DNA of 64,000 nt from Alkalibacillus filiformis. Its GTDB lineage: Bacteria > Bacillota > Bacilli > Bacillales > Alkalibacillaceae. Made by a program: the position numbers and the translations under genes. The stretch spans positions 1 to 64,000 of the forward strand of contig NZ_JAUSUP010000005.1 in assembly GCF_030814115.1 (NCBI RefSeq). Direction: 5' to 3'. This document shows, piece by piece, positions 32,130-40,683 of the stretch (positions are counted from its first letter, which is position 1; every line of letters begins with the position of its first letter). Under the pieces are notes generated by a model. It did no database searches, was not told the DNA's origin, and was given only the letters and a program-made list of their open reading frames with translations.

Positions 32130-35100
32130 ATGAAACCATTAAAACTTACGTTAACAGCGTTTGGTCCATATAAAGATAAAGAAGTTATCGATTTTGAAGA
32201 ACTAGAAAACAATCGGCTTTTTGTTATTTCAGGTAAAACAGGGGCTGGGAAGACGACTATATTTGATGGTATTAGCTTTGCGCTATACGGTGCAGCTAGT
32301 GGTGAAGACCGTGAAAGTGATCAAATGTTACGGAGTGATTTTGCTCATGATGACGTTCATACAAGTGTTGAACTCTTATTTGAGTTAAACGGAGAGGTCT
32401 ATCGTATATTACGTCAGCTTGGGCACGTTAAACAAGGTAATAAAACAGCAACAGGTGACCAGTATGAATTTGTCAAAATAAAGGGTGACGACGAAGAACC
32501 TTGTGTAGACCGACAAATTGTTTCAGAGATTAATAAGCGAGTAGAAGAATTAGTCGGCTTAACGAAAGAACAATTTAGACAAATTGTTATGCTTCCGCAA
32601 GGGGAATTTCGTAAATTATTAACGTCTAAAACAGAAAATAAAGAAGAAATATTAAGAAGAATTTTTAAAACAGAAGATTATCAAAAACTTAATGAACACC
32701 TTCGTCAGAAAAAAGAGCAAGCACAAAAAGATAGCGAGGAAGAATTAAATTTGCGCAATCATTATATAAATGAAATTAGCGCAAAGTTACCGAACCGTGA
32801 AGAGTCTTTATTATTTCAAGTTGTTAACCAAGAGTTTTATAACGTTAACCAAGTAATAGCTGGTATGGATGAAGAAAAATCATTTTATCAAAAGCGTGTT
32901 GAACAATTAAATAATGAAAAAGAGCAGTTAAGTAAACAACAAGAAAAAGTAACCGCCCAGTACCACGAAGCTAAATCAATTCATGAAAAAGATCATGAAT
33001 TACAAACAAAGAGAAGCCAGTTAGTTGAATTAGAACAACAGGGAAAATCGATCAAGGAAAAGAAAGAATCACTTGAGTTAGCAGAAAAAGCTAGCCAAAT
33101 TGAACCATATGAAAGACAGCTAGAAGAAATTAAAGGCGAAGTCGAGCAAAAACAGCAGTTTGAAAAGCAATTACAAGAGCAACTGCTTAAGGCAAAAGAA
33201 GCGTTAACTAAGGCAGAGACTACTTATAATGAGGAAAAAGGTAAAGAAACGGATCGCGAAAAAGCAAAGTCTCGATTACAACAGTTAGAAGATTTATATC
33301 CAAAAGTTCAGTCATTAAAGCAACGAGAAGAGAAGGTAAAGTATTTAGCTGAAAAATTATCACAAAGTGACAAAGCTTTAAAGCAATCTAAGGAGAACTT
33401 GCAGAAGTTACAAGTAAAAAAAGATGAAAATCAGAAACAGATTAATGAATATGAAGGTTCATTACAGTCACTCCATTCGAAACAACAACAGTTACATGAA
33501 GAAAGGGAAAAGTATCGTTTATTTAAAAACTATATAGACCTTTTGAATGCTAAGGAGAGTTTGGTTCAAAAGCTTCAACACTATGGTGAAGTGTTTGAAA
33601 CTAAGAAAAAGGATCAAGAGCAACTTGAGCAACAGTGGATTGAAAGTCAAGCAGCCATACTAGCACATCAGCTACATGACGGAGAAGCTTGTCCTGTTTG
33701 TGGTAGTTTAGAGCATCCTAATAAGCAGATGAATACGAGTGAGGCACCAAGTAAACATCAATTAGAAGCGTTAAGAAAACAAGTTGATGAAGCTCAAGCA
33801 AATTACAGTCGAGTGGAAGGACAGTTAGAAGCTAAAAAGCATGAGATTGAACAAGCAGAAGATCAAATTCGAATCTCAGGAGAATCGGTCAAGCAGCCTG
33901 AGCAAACGTTAACTAAAGTTCATGACTTAGGTGTTGATCTAGCAAATGAAGTTAAACGATTAACCGATCAACAACAGCAACTTGATCAAATAAAAGAGGA
34001 AACACGGTCAGTAGAAGAGCAAATAAAACAAGTTCAGGAGCAAAAAGAACAACATGAACGCCATTATTACAATTTAAATGCTAATCACCAATCAGAAGAA
34101 CGAGCTTATTATGAGCATTTAGAAGTGATTCCAAAACAGCTACGTTCCATTAATCAAATCGAGGCTGAAATCGAATCGACAAAAACGGAACTACATCAGT
34201 TACAACAACAATGGGAACAAGCTCAAAAAGCTTTAGAAGAAGCTAATAAGAATTTAACAACAATAGAAACTAGTTTCCAAAGTACGAAAACTCATTTAGA
34301 AGAGCTGAAAGGCAAACGATTACGTTACGAAGAAATATTCAAAGAGAAATTAGATGAAGCTTCTTTTGAACACTTTAATAACTACCAGCAATCGAAAAAG
34401 GCTGAGAGCGAACGTCAAACGTTAAAGCGTGAAATTGATGAGTATCGACAATCGGTTCAAGTGTTATCAGAACGAATTAAAGATCTAGAAGAGCAGTTAG
34501 AAGGGAAGGAAAAACCTGACCTTGAAGTATTGGAAGAACAGCTTGTAAATGTTAAAAAACATTATGAAGAGGTGTTTAATCAGTACAATGTGAATGTTGG
34601 GTATTTAGAAGATCTTAATAATCTGAGGAAGAAAATCGAACAAACCCATGAAGCAGCAGCTGAAAAAGAAAAGAAACTTAACCAATTAACAGATCTATAT
34701 AATTTAGTGCGTGGTCAAAATGAACAGAAACTTTCGTTTGAACGATACTTGCAAATTGAGTATTTAGAACAAATTATTGAAGCGGCAAATGAACGATTGC
34801 GGAGACTTTCTAACGGACAGTATTATTTAGTTAGAAGTAATAGGCAAGAAGCTAGGGGACGTCAAAGTGGTTTAGGACTTGATGTTTTTGATGCTTATAC
34901 AGGACAGGCTCGCGACGTTAAATCGCTATCTGGTGGCGAGAAATTTAATGCATCACTTTGTTTAGCACTTGGTATGTCAGATGTGATTCAAAGCTTTCAA
35001 GGTGGTGTATCAATCGAGACAATGTTCATAGACGAAGGGTTTGGTTCATTAGACGATGAATCGTTAAATAAAGCAATAGACACGTTAATTGACCTTCAAA

Positions 35101-35222
35101 AGTCGGGGAGAATGATTGGAGTTATATCACACGTCCAGGAATTAAAGGCTGCTATACCAGCCATTTTAGAAGTGAAAAAGACTAAAGATGGACATAGTGA
35201 AACAGAATTTGTCGTGAACTAG
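32130..35222 (+). CDS. sbcC: Exonuclease SbcCD subunit C (SbcC/Rad50-type ATPase)
   Basis: 1,030 residues. Walker A is SGKTGAGKTTIFDGISFALY (about residue 33). Long Gln/Glu/Lys-rich coiled coils flank a zinc hook (CPVCG near residue 521). The C-terminal half has the ABC signature LSGGEKFNASL and Walker B MFIDEGFGSLD. The partner of SbcD; together they act like Mre11-Rad50 in recombination repair. Length and order are normal for Firmicutes. No clear terminator follows; a toxin-like locus begins about 60 nt downstream. Confidence 0.96.
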   Translation: MKPLKLTLTAFGPYKDKEVIDFEELENNRLFVISGKTGAGKTTIFDGISFALYGAASGEDRESDQMLRSDFAHDDVHTSVELLFELNGEVYRILRQLGHVKQGNKTATGDQYEFVKIKGDDEEPCVDRQIVSEINKRVEELVGLTKEQFRQIVMLPQGEFRKLLTSKTENKEEILRRIFKTEDYQKLNEHLRQKKEQAQKDSEEELNLRNHYINEISAKLPNREESLLFQVVNQEFYNVNQVIAGMDEEKSFYQKRVEQLNNEKEQLSKQQEKVTAQYHEAKSIHEKDHELQTKRSQLVELEQQGKSIKEKKESLELAEKASQIEPYERQLEEIKGEVEQKQQFEKQLQEQLLKAKEALTKAETTYNEEKGKETDREKAKSRLQQLEDLYPKVQSLKQREEKVKYLAEKLSQSDKALKQSKENLQKLQVKKDENQKQINEYEGSLQSLHSKQQQLHEEREKYRLFKNYIDLLNAKESLVQKLQHYGEVFETKKKDQEQLEQQWIESQAAILAHQLHDGEACPVCGSLEHPNKQMNTSEAPSKHQLEALRKQVDEAQANYSRVEGQLEAKKHEIEQAEDQIRISGESVKQPEQTLTKVHDLGVDLANEVKRLTDQQQQLDQIKEETRSVEEQIKQVQEQKEQHERHYYNLNANHQSEERAYYEHLEVIPKQLRSINQIEAEIESTKTELHQLQQQWEQAQKALEEANKNLTTIETSFQSTKTHLEELKGKRLRYEEIFKEKLDEASFEHFNNYQQSKKAESERQTLKREIDEYRQSVQVLSERIKDLEEQLEGKEKPDLEVLEEQLVNVKKHYEEVFNQYNVNVGYLEDLNNLRKKIEQTHEAAAEKEKKLNQLTDLYNLVRGQNEQKLSFERYLQIEYLEQIIEAANERLRRLSNGQYYLVRSNRQEARGRQSGLGLDVFDAYTGQARDVKSLSGGEKFNASLCLALGMSDVIQSFQGGVSIETMFIDEGFGSLDDESLNKAIDTLIDLQKSGRMIGVISHVQELKAAIPAILEVKKTKDGHSETEFVVN

Positions 35223-35284
35223 GACTGTTGTATGAATTCGAATGAATGTTCGTTTATTTAGTTTAAATCAACTCATCCTTTGTA

Positions 35285-35290
35285 TATAAT
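35285..35290 (+). promoter_or_regulatory. -10 element of the type I toxin-like transcript
   Basis: Perfect TATAAT; a weak TTTAAA lies 17 bp upstream. Transcription would start near 35297, exactly where the long-range pairing element of this RNA begins. Confidence 0.55.
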
Positions 35291-35298
35291 GAGGGTGA

Positions 35299-35577
35299 GC
35301 AGTATCCGTTTAAGCAAGGTAAGTAGGCCAAGCCTCCAAGTCGTCTTTCATAGGCGAGAGAGGAGGTGATGCCTATGAGCGATCGAATATGGACGCTTAT
35401 GTTAATAGTTATAACTATAACATTCGTCACCCTCGAAGCTCAGTTCATTGTCATACCATTTATGTTTTTCATAAATGGTGGCAAAAAGAAACTACCTTGC
35501 TTATACCGGAAGCAAGGTAGTCAGGAATCTTCATCAAGATAGTGCAGCCTACGCCTTGTACGGGCGGATACTGCTTA
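35299..35577 (+). other. Long-range 5'-3' pairing in a type I toxin-like mRNA
   Basis: GCAGTATCCG at 35299-35308 is exactly complementary to CGGATACTGC at 35565-35574 and extends by three more bases with one G-U pair. AAGCAAGGTA near 35313 can also pair with TACCTTGCTT near 35491, which otherwise forms a 12-bp hairpin with 35508-35519. CCTCC near 35334 can mask the GGAGG Shine-Dalgarno. Closure of the 5' end onto the 3' end is characteristic of stable, translation-inert toxin mRNAs such as hok and bsrG. Confidence 0.55.
35375..35542 (+). CDS. Small hydrophobic peptide, candidate type I toxin
   Basis: 55 codons after a very strong AGGAGGTGAT Shine-Dalgarno. MSDRIWTLMLIVITITFVTL starts a single hydrophobic helix, and a basic tail (GGKKKLPCLYRKQG) follows. 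Size, one helix, basic C-terminus and the folded transcript around it match type I toxins of Bacillaceae. A 12-bp hairpin lies within the coding sequence. The antisense RNA promoter is not obvious. It is not a close match to a family I can name. Confidence 0.5.
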   Translation: MSDRIWTLMLIVITITFVTLEAQFIVIPFMFFINGGKKKLPCLYRKQGSQESSSR

Positions 35578-35580
35578 TGA

Positions 35581-35618
35581 GGTAGGGTGTTGATCGCACC
35601 CTATCTCTTTTTATTTTA
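35581..35618 (+). terminator. Rho-independent terminator of the toxin-like transcript
   Basis: GGTAGGGTG pairs with CACCCTATC, followed by TCTTTTTATTTT. Confidence 0.85.
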
Positions 35619-35723
35619 TGATTTTAACAAAAAATGTATACGTCTTCTTATACTTTAAATATAAGGGTGTTTTTGCATAATGTCAATTAAAGTAACTAAA
35701 TTACTATGTTTCAGTCCTTTCAG

Positions 35724-35753
35724 ACATATTAATCAAACGTTTGATTAATATGT
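35724..35753. repeat. 30-nt perfect palindrome, site 1 of a repeated 24-nt palindrome
   Basis: The left half is ACATATTAATCAAAC and the right half its exact reverse complement. The inner 24 nt (TATTAATCAAAC plus its complement) recur exactly at 42158-42181. The site overlaps the TAA stop of the small gene at 35745. It could be an operator or an RNA hairpin. Confidence 0.8.
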
Positions 35754-35840
35754 TCGTTTCTTATAGTTATACTTTGGTGTTTGAATATATTTTGTCTGAA
35801 GATCTTTTATAATAGCTTCTTTAATCATAGGTTCTAACAT
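35745..35840 (-). CDS. Unannotated 31-residue protein (small-protein family, copy 2)
   Basis: Open frame with a strong CGGAGGCGATTAA leader directly before ATG. The product begins MLEPMIKEAIIKDLQTKYIQ and ends with a basic Tyr-rich tail. It resembles the 40-residue protein at 30274 in sequence and in its ribosome site. Its stop codon lies inside a 30-nt palindrome. Function unknown. Confidence 0.55.
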   Translation of the reverse strand: MLEPMIKEAIIKDLQTKYIQTPKYNYKKRTY

Positions 35841-35956
35841 TTAATCGCCTCCGTTTTTGTTCTAACTTAATTCTAGAGCAGAATGAATTGATGCTAAACA
35901 GTTTGGAGGTCGAATTTAAATAGTGCTTCAGGCTGAAATGACAGTCATCCTTTTGC

Positions 35957-36472
35957 CTAAGTTATATTATAGTCTTTCAAAACTGAACGTAACTTTCTCT
36001 TTGCGGCTTGTCCCCATCCTTTAACTGCGTCGACTGTTGTTTGTTCCTGGTCAGCAATATCTTTTATGGAGTACCCTTTTAGTATTCTTTTTTCAATAAA
36101 CAGCCATTGTTTATCACTTAAGCTTTGACGAACTGTCGACCAAAAGTGAGGGTCAAAATGCTCGATTTGTTTATTAATTACTACTTGGTGATTTTGGTGA
36201 TCGATATATTTGTCAAACGTTTCTCGATCTTGGACTCGTTTATGTTTTCGGATCTTATCGATTAAGCGACTTCGAATGTGAATGGTAGCCATTTTGGGAA
36301 AAGTCGGGTCTTGACCGTATTTCAGGTAAGCTTCCCATAACGCAGTAACCCCTTCTTGATAAAACTCACCTTCATAATCTTTAATAAAAAGTTTGTGAAT
36401 TTGGTAATGAATCATATTGTTATATTGTTTTAAAAGGTCTTCAAATTGTTGGTCGGTTAAACGGTTGTCCAT
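35957..36472 (-). CDS. Small sigma-70-family RNA polymerase sigma factor
   Basis: 171 residues with region 2 (EFYQEGVTALWEAYLKYG...FPKMATIHIRSRLIDKIRKHKR) and region 4 helix-turn-helix (ILKGYSIKDIADQEQTTVDAVKG). Regions 1 and 3 are absent, as in ECF-like or phage-type sigma factors. It directs RNA polymerase to an unknown promoter set. No anti-sigma gene is adjacent. The upstream region holds repeated TGTAAA motifs and a palindrome, possibly for autoregulation. Confidence 0.8.
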   Translation of the reverse strand: MDNRLTDQQFEDLLKQYNNMIHYQIHKLFIKDYEGEFYQEGVTALWEAYLKYGQDPTFPKMATIHIRSRLIDKIRKHKRVQDRETFDKYIDHQNHQVVINKQIEHFDPHFWSTVRQSLSDKQWLFIEKRILKGYSIKDIADQEQTTVDAVKGWGQAAKRKLRSVLKDYNIT

Positions 36473-36554
36473 GGTTTCGTACCTCAGTCAAAAGACAGCT
36501 CAGACTCCCCATATAATTTATTTAAAATCGTTATGTTGTTTTGTCATTTTTTAG

Positions 36555-36704
36555 AATAATGTAAACTGGCAAGGAAGTTGAGATTTTTTTACAAAAAAAT
36601 TGACCGAATATGTAAAAAACAGCTGTTTTTTGACCCAATTATAGGTTTTTGGCGAAATGTGTTTCAATTTGTAAAATTGGCGAAAATAACTCTCATATGT
36701 AAAA
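36555..36704. promoter_or_regulatory. Repeat-rich control region upstream of the sigma factor gene
   Basis: ATGTAAA/ATTTGTAAAA-type motifs occur four times in the same orientation near 36559, 36609, 36668 and 36696. A perfect 18-bp palindrome (AAAAAACAG and its complement) lies at 36614-36631, and TTGGCGAAA occurs twice (near 36650 and 36678). This density is unusual and suggests cooperative binding of a regulator. The binding protein is unknown. Confidence 0.4.
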
Positions 36705-36732
36705 TCGATTAAACAAGTGAAAAAGTGTTAAA

Positions 36733-36767
36733 AAAACAGCCAACTGAAATGACAGTTGGCTGTTTCC
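36733..36767 (-). terminator. Rho-independent terminator of the cwlJ-gerQ operon
   Basis: Read on the minus strand, AAACAGCCAACTG and CAGTTGGCTGTTT form a perfect 13-bp stem followed by TTTT. Confidence 0.88.
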
Positions 36768-36768
36768 A

Positions 36769-37587
36769 TTAAGCAAACGGATACTCGTATTCAAGTTCTT
36801 CGTAAAATTGAACGTAATCGAGGTAAATCATTAATAGGAGATACCAATTACCGCTTTCAGGATCTTCAACGACAATATGGTCTTTACCTGCCTCGCGTAC
36901 GATTCCTTCAAATATCATGGCGTTCCATTCATCATTATTTTCAAACGTCATATAAAATGTCGCTTGCTTTCCTTCATTTAGGCGCAAAATATTCTCAATG
37001 AAAGAACGTTCACGTGGAATACCAGGTTGCGGCTGCGTAGGTTGTTGTGGACCATTTTGCATCCACGGTGGCATCCCTTGACCAGGTCCCATGCCACCCG
37101 GTTGTTGCATACCAGGCCCCATGCCTCCTGGTTGTTGCATACCACCCGGCTGTTGCATGCCAGGTCCCATGCCACCTGGTTGTTGCATACCAGGTCCCAT
37201 ACCACCTGGGTACATGCCAGGTCCTTGCTGCATACCGCCCGGTTGTTGCATTCCACCACCATATGGAGGCATACCGCTTTGTCCTTGTTGACCACCCCAT
37301 GGTTTATTACCTGTTGGTTTGTAGTCGGGCCCTTTCTTGTCGAAACCTATACCAGGTGCTTTTGGTGATTGGCCATACTTAGGTGGCATTTTATCACCAT
37401 ATTTTGGCTGTTGGCCTTTCTTATCCCCTGGGTGCTTCTTGTCTGGGTACCACCCTTGTTTAGAGTCCTTAGGGTGATAAGGTTTCTTAGCGGGTTGCTT
37501 ATGAGCATCCCCTTTTGGCTGTTTTGGTGACTTGGATCTGTTTGCTTCATTTTGGTGTCTTTCTTGATTGTTATTAGACTGATCCAA
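36769..37587 (-). CDS. gerQ: Spore coat protein GerQ with an expanded Pro/Gly/Met/Gln repeat
   Basis: 272 residues. The C-terminal ~75 residues (SFIENILRLNEGKQATFYMT ... ending YEYPFA) are a clear GerQ domain. GerQ is an inner-coat protein crosslinked by transglutaminase Tgl and needed to place CwlJ in the spore. The N-terminal part is Lys/Pro-rich (KKPYHPKDSKQGWYP) and then a run of PGGMGPGMQQ-type repeats, much longer than the B. subtilis protein of about 180 residues. TTG at 37587 follows GGGAGG; a TTG at 37596 lies nearer the Shine-Dalgarno. Repeat length may vary between strains. cwlJ lies just upstream on the same strand. Confidence 0.92.
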   Translation of the reverse strand: MDQSNNNQERHQNEANRSKSPKQPKGDAHKQPAKKPYHPKDSKQGWYPDKKHPGDKKGQQPKYGDKMPPKYGQSPKAPGIGFDKKGPDYKPTGNKPWGGQQGQSGMPPYGGGMQQPGGMQQGPGMYPGGMGPGMQQPGGMGPGMQQPGGMQQPGGMGPGMQQPGGMGPGQGMPPWMQNGPQQPTQPQPGIPRERSFIENILRLNEGKQATFYMTFENNDEWNAMIFEGIVREAGKDHIVVEDPESGNWYLLLMIYLDYVQFYEELEYEYPFA

Positions 37588-37636
37588 AAAAATCAACCTC
37601 CCTCAAATATTTAAATCTTTTAATAAAACACTTAAC

Positions 37637-38059
37637 TTAGTGAATATCAGGGCACTCTCCCGGAAACGGCTCATAAAAACAATGGGCACCAAACTGCCCT
37701 GCATATGGCTGACCAAACCATTCTGGTGGACAATCTCCTGGAGGTCTGAAAAACCATAGCGAGAATCGTCCAGGATGAGTCCGGTCACCTTGAACTGCTC
37801 TTCTTGCAAGGCGAATTTCCTTTTCGCGTGCACGTTGATAAAAATAAGACTCTTGAATAGCTTCAAAACCACCAGGAGCTTGATAAATCATATCTGGCAA
37901 GGATCGTATATCCTCAAAATCTAAACAATCTGCTACGACTCGATTAACGCCAACGTTTCCAACTAAAAGCATACCTTGTTCTCCGTCTTCTTCGGCCTCG
38001 GCACGCATGAGGCGGGCGAGTTCTCTAAGCTGCGCGTCTGTATAAGCTATAAGTGCCAA
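37637..38059 (-). CDS. cwlJ: Spore cortex-lytic hydrolase CwlJ
   Basis: 140 residues, the usual CwlJ length, with the Hydrolase_2/SleB fold: LARLMRAEAEEDGEQGMLLV (catalytic Glu21), GNVGVNRV, and a C-terminal HCFYEP. CwlJ degrades spore-cortex peptidoglycan during Ca-dipicolinate-triggered germination and depends on GerQ for its location. It has no signal peptide, as expected for a mother-cell-made coat protein. gerQ follows 49 nt downstream in the same operon. Confidence 0.93.
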   Translation of the reverse strand: MALIAYTDAQLRELARLMRAEAEEDGEQGMLLVGNVGVNRVVADCLDFEDIRSLPDMIYQAPGGFEAIQESYFYQRAREKEIRLARRAVQGDRTHPGRFSLWFFRPPGDCPPEWFGQPYAGQFGAHCFYEPFPGECPDIH

Positions 38060-38213
38060 TTAACCACCACCTCTTTTATACAATATTCATCACTATTTCA
38101 TGTATATGTAGAAGTTGGGAAATGATGAATGCCTAAATGAAGAAATTTGTCTGGACAAGTTATAAAGTCGTATTTTTTGTAGGACATGCTGTGCGTAGAG
38201 CGGGGAAATAGAA

Positions 38214-38250
38214 TAAAAAAAGCCTTAAGTCAACGGGTGACTTAAGGCTA
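38214..38250 (-). terminator. Rho-independent terminator of hemQ
   Basis: AGCCTTAAGTCA and TGACTTAAGGCT form a perfect 12-bp stem; a T run follows in the minus-strand direction. Confidence 0.88.
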
Positions 38251-38265
38251 TAGAAAAAGTTTGTA

Positions 38266-39009
38266 TTAAACATGCATAACTTTTTCTAATTCTTCACGTT
38301 CTTTGCGGTGACCAATATAGAAGGAGCCGAACTCTGCAAAGCGAGCGCTCACTTCATCAAAACGCATTTCATAAATTAATTTCTTAAATTGTAATGTGTC
38401 ATGGGCAAATAATGTTACGCCCCATTCCCAGTCGTCTAAACCTTGGCTTCCTGTAATAATTTGACGAACATGACCAGCATACTTACGGCCTGTCATACCA
38501 TGAGTATACATTAACTTTCCGCGGTCTTCTTTAGACATCATGTACCAGTTGTCTTCGCCATCACGACGCTTGTCCATTGGATAGAAGCATACGTGATTCC
38601 ATTTAGGTAAAATAGGCTTTAATCGCGCTTGAATTTCTGGGTCTGTGTCTGGGTCTTTCCCTTGTGCCATATAAGTTGAAAGTTCAACAACAGACACGTA
38701 AGAATAAGGTTGTGTAAAGAACTCAGCCATTTTCGTTTTATTCAGTGCTGTTTCTAACTCTGTTAACTCTTCCATTGTTGGTCGAACGTTTAAAAATAGT
38801 AAGTCTGCTTTATGACCGACAACTGTATAAAAACCAAAGCTACCTAGCTTGTCTGATTCAACATCTTGCCACGACGCCATTAAGTGATTGAGTTCACTAA
38901 TAGCTTGTTCGCGTTCTTCTGTGCTTGCTTTTTTCCAAGCTGTCCAATCGACTTGTCTAAAGTCATGTAGCATATACCAACCATCTAAAGTTTCTACTGC
39001 TTCTGGCAT
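38266..39009 (-). CDS. hemQ: Coproheme decarboxylase HemQ/ChdC
   Basis: 247 residues of the chlorite-dismutase-like superfamily. It performs the last step of the coproporphyrin-dependent heme pathway of Gram-positive bacteria, converting coproheme to heme b with hydrogen peroxide. The catalytic tyrosine is in [12 protein letters not shown] (Tyr143) and the proximal heme His in [14 protein letters not shown] (His170). Length and motifs are standard (B. subtilis YwfI). Single gene with its own terminator. Confidence 0.94.
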   Translation of the reverse strand: MPEAVETLDGWYMLHDFRQVDWTAWKKASTEEREQAISELNHLMASWQDVESDKLGSFGFYTVVGHKADLLFLNVRPTMEELTELETALNKTKMAEFFTQPYSYVSVVELSTYMAQGKDPDTDPEIQARLKPILPKWNHVCFYPMDKRRDGEDNWYMMSKEDRGKLMYTHGMTGRKYAGHVRQIITGSQGLDDWEWGVTLFAHDTLQFKKLIYEMRFDEVSARFAEFGSFYIGHRKEREELEKVMHV

Positions 39010-39089
39010 TTATGTCACTCTCCTTAAGTCTCTTGTATTGCTTCCATCAATAATATATCACAAGCTGCATTAGAGGTTAAAAGATATGG

Positions 39090-39923
39090 TTATGAACGTT
39101 TTGTTAACGGAATGTCTTTGTTACGTTTTTCCATTAACTCCAACCTTGATTCATACCAGTTTAACTCTTGATCGTTTAACGGTTGGTGAATAACATCAAT
39201 TTGTTCAGTACTTAGTCGGTTTAATATTTGCTCTTTTATTTGTGAAACGGTTATTTTTTTGTTTAATAATTGTTCTAGTGAGGCCATTACTTCTGGATTA
39301 ACGTTAGGGTAGTTAAATTTCGTTTGCTCACCATTTATAGATTTGTTGTAAAACTGCTTGAGTAGTTCTGCACGTTCGCTCCCATCGCCTTCAACACATA
39401 AATAAATTTGAACAGCTGATCCATTTTTTACTCGTCGTTGTGAGATCCCGGCAAACTTTTTGCCATTGATACTTAAATCATATGAGCCAGGGCAATAGGA
39501 TTGTTCGATTTCATAAGCTTCGATTAATGGTTCTTCATCTTGGAATAACCATTTTATAAATTCGACCATGGCTTCGTATCCATCATGAATGTCACTTTGC
39601 TTCGTGTCAGGGAAAATTAATGAGATGTTTAACACCCCTTCATCTAAAGCAACAGCAAGTCCTCCAGAATTACGAATGATCACATTATAACCTTGTTCAC
39701 CTAAGTAATGAACGCCATCTTGTATATATGGTAAACGACTGTCGGGAATACCTAATACGATAGTTGGTTCATGAACCCAATAACGCATAACAGTTTCTTT
39801 GGACTGGCTGACAGATAGGCAAAGCGCGTCATCAGTTGCGAAGGATTGCGAAATACTTGATAGGCCAGGGTCACTATGGTCTACAAACCTTATTTGATTA
39901 ATGTCTAACAATTTATGGTTCAT
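39090..39923 (-). CDS. lipL: Octanoyl-[GcvH]:protein N-octanoyltransferase LipL
   Basis: 277 residues of the biotin/lipoate ligase fold. LipL moves octanoate or lipoate from GcvH to E2 subunits. RNSGGLAVALDEGVLNIS is the acyl-binding loop, YCPGSYDLSINGKKFAGISQ carries the catalytic Cys144 and invariant Lys. The Cys in this place separates LipL from LipM. Corresponds to B. subtilis YwfL, next to hemQ in that genome region too. Confidence 0.92.
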   Translation of the reverse strand: MNHKLLDINQIRFVDHSDPGLSSISQSFATDDALCLSVSQSKETVMRYWVHEPTIVLGIPDSRLPYIQDGVHYLGEQGYNVIIRNSGGLAVALDEGVLNISLIFPDTKQSDIHDGYEAMVEFIKWLFQDEEPLIEAYEIEQSYCPGSYDLSINGKKFAGISQRRVKNGSAVQIYLCVEGDGSERAELLKQFYNKSINGEQTKFNYPNVNPEVMASLEQLLNKKITVSQIKEQILNRLSTEQIDVIHQPLNDQELNWYESRLELMEKRNKDIPLTKRS

Positions 39924-40068
39924 CTTGGATCGTTCCTCTTCATATAAGCTGTCTTACATTATAACAAATCGTCGCAAGAATGGAAAAAACACTTTATATA
40001 TGAATTACAAATTGATCGACATAAGTGCTAAAATAGAAACAATATTAAGACAAATTGAAGGTGATTGA

Positions 40069-40683
40069 ATGAAAAAGTTATTATTAACAGGATTTGAACC
40101 ATTTTTAAATTTTAAACTAAACCCAACGATGGAAGTCGTTAAGCATCTAGATGGTAGTTCGATTAATGGGTATGAAGTTATAACTAGAGTGTTGCCAGTT
40201 GATTTTTCAACGAGCGGAAAAGAATTGCTCAATGCAATTGATGAAACGAAACCAGACGCAATTGTATCACTTGGTTTAGCTGGAGGTAGAACCAAAGTAA
40301 CGCCTGAAAGAATTGCAATTAACTGTAATGATGGAGGAGAACCGGACAATAATGGACGTATCCCAAGTGGGGAGCCTATTGTTGAAGGGGGTTCTGACGG
40401 GCTGTTTAGTACGTTACCGGTCCGTGAAATGGTGAGTAAATTAAAGGAAAAGGGCTACCCAGCTGAAATTTCTAATTCTGCCGGGACGTATTTATGTAAT
40501 CATGTCATGTACCAAGCTTTAAACTTTGTCGAGCAACAAGGTCAACGAATCCCAGCTGGCTTTATTCATATACCAGCATCTCATGAATTAGCAATAGAAC
40601 ACGGAAAGGTACCTAGTTGGTCACAAACAGATTTAAATGAAGCGGTACGGGTATGTTTAGCTTGTATAAAGGATGAAACATGA
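40069..40683 (+). CDS. pcp: Pyroglutamyl-peptidase I
   Basis: 204 residues, cysteine peptidase family C15; removes N-terminal pyroglutamate from peptides. TGFEPF is the family start motif. The catalytic triad is Glu80 (PERIAIN), Cys143 (GTYLCNHVMY) and His167 (FIHIP). The next gene, pxpB, starts at the base after this stop codon. Its product, 5-oxoproline, is the substrate of the three Pxp proteins that follow, so the four genes form a pathway operon. Confidence 0.95.
   Translation: MKKLLLTGFEPFLNFKLNPTMEVVKHLDGSSINGYEVITRVLPVDFSTSGKELLNAIDETKPDAIVSLGLAGGRTKVTPERIAINCNDGGEPDNNGRIPSGEPIVEGGSDGLFSTLPVREMVSKLKEKGYPAEISNSAGTYLCNHVMYQALNFVEQQGQRIPAGFIHIPASHELAIEHGKVPSWSQTDLNEAVRVCLACIKDET

Noticed and set aside
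35724-35753. Reading the repeated palindrome as a CcpA cre site
   Set aside because: It has a central CG and dyad symmetry, but the outer positions do not fit the cre consensus TGWNANCGNTNWCA.
36978-37382. Several open frames on both strands overlapping gerQ
   Set aside because: They are frame shadows of the Gly/Met/Gln repeat, which keeps other frames open. None has a ribosome site.
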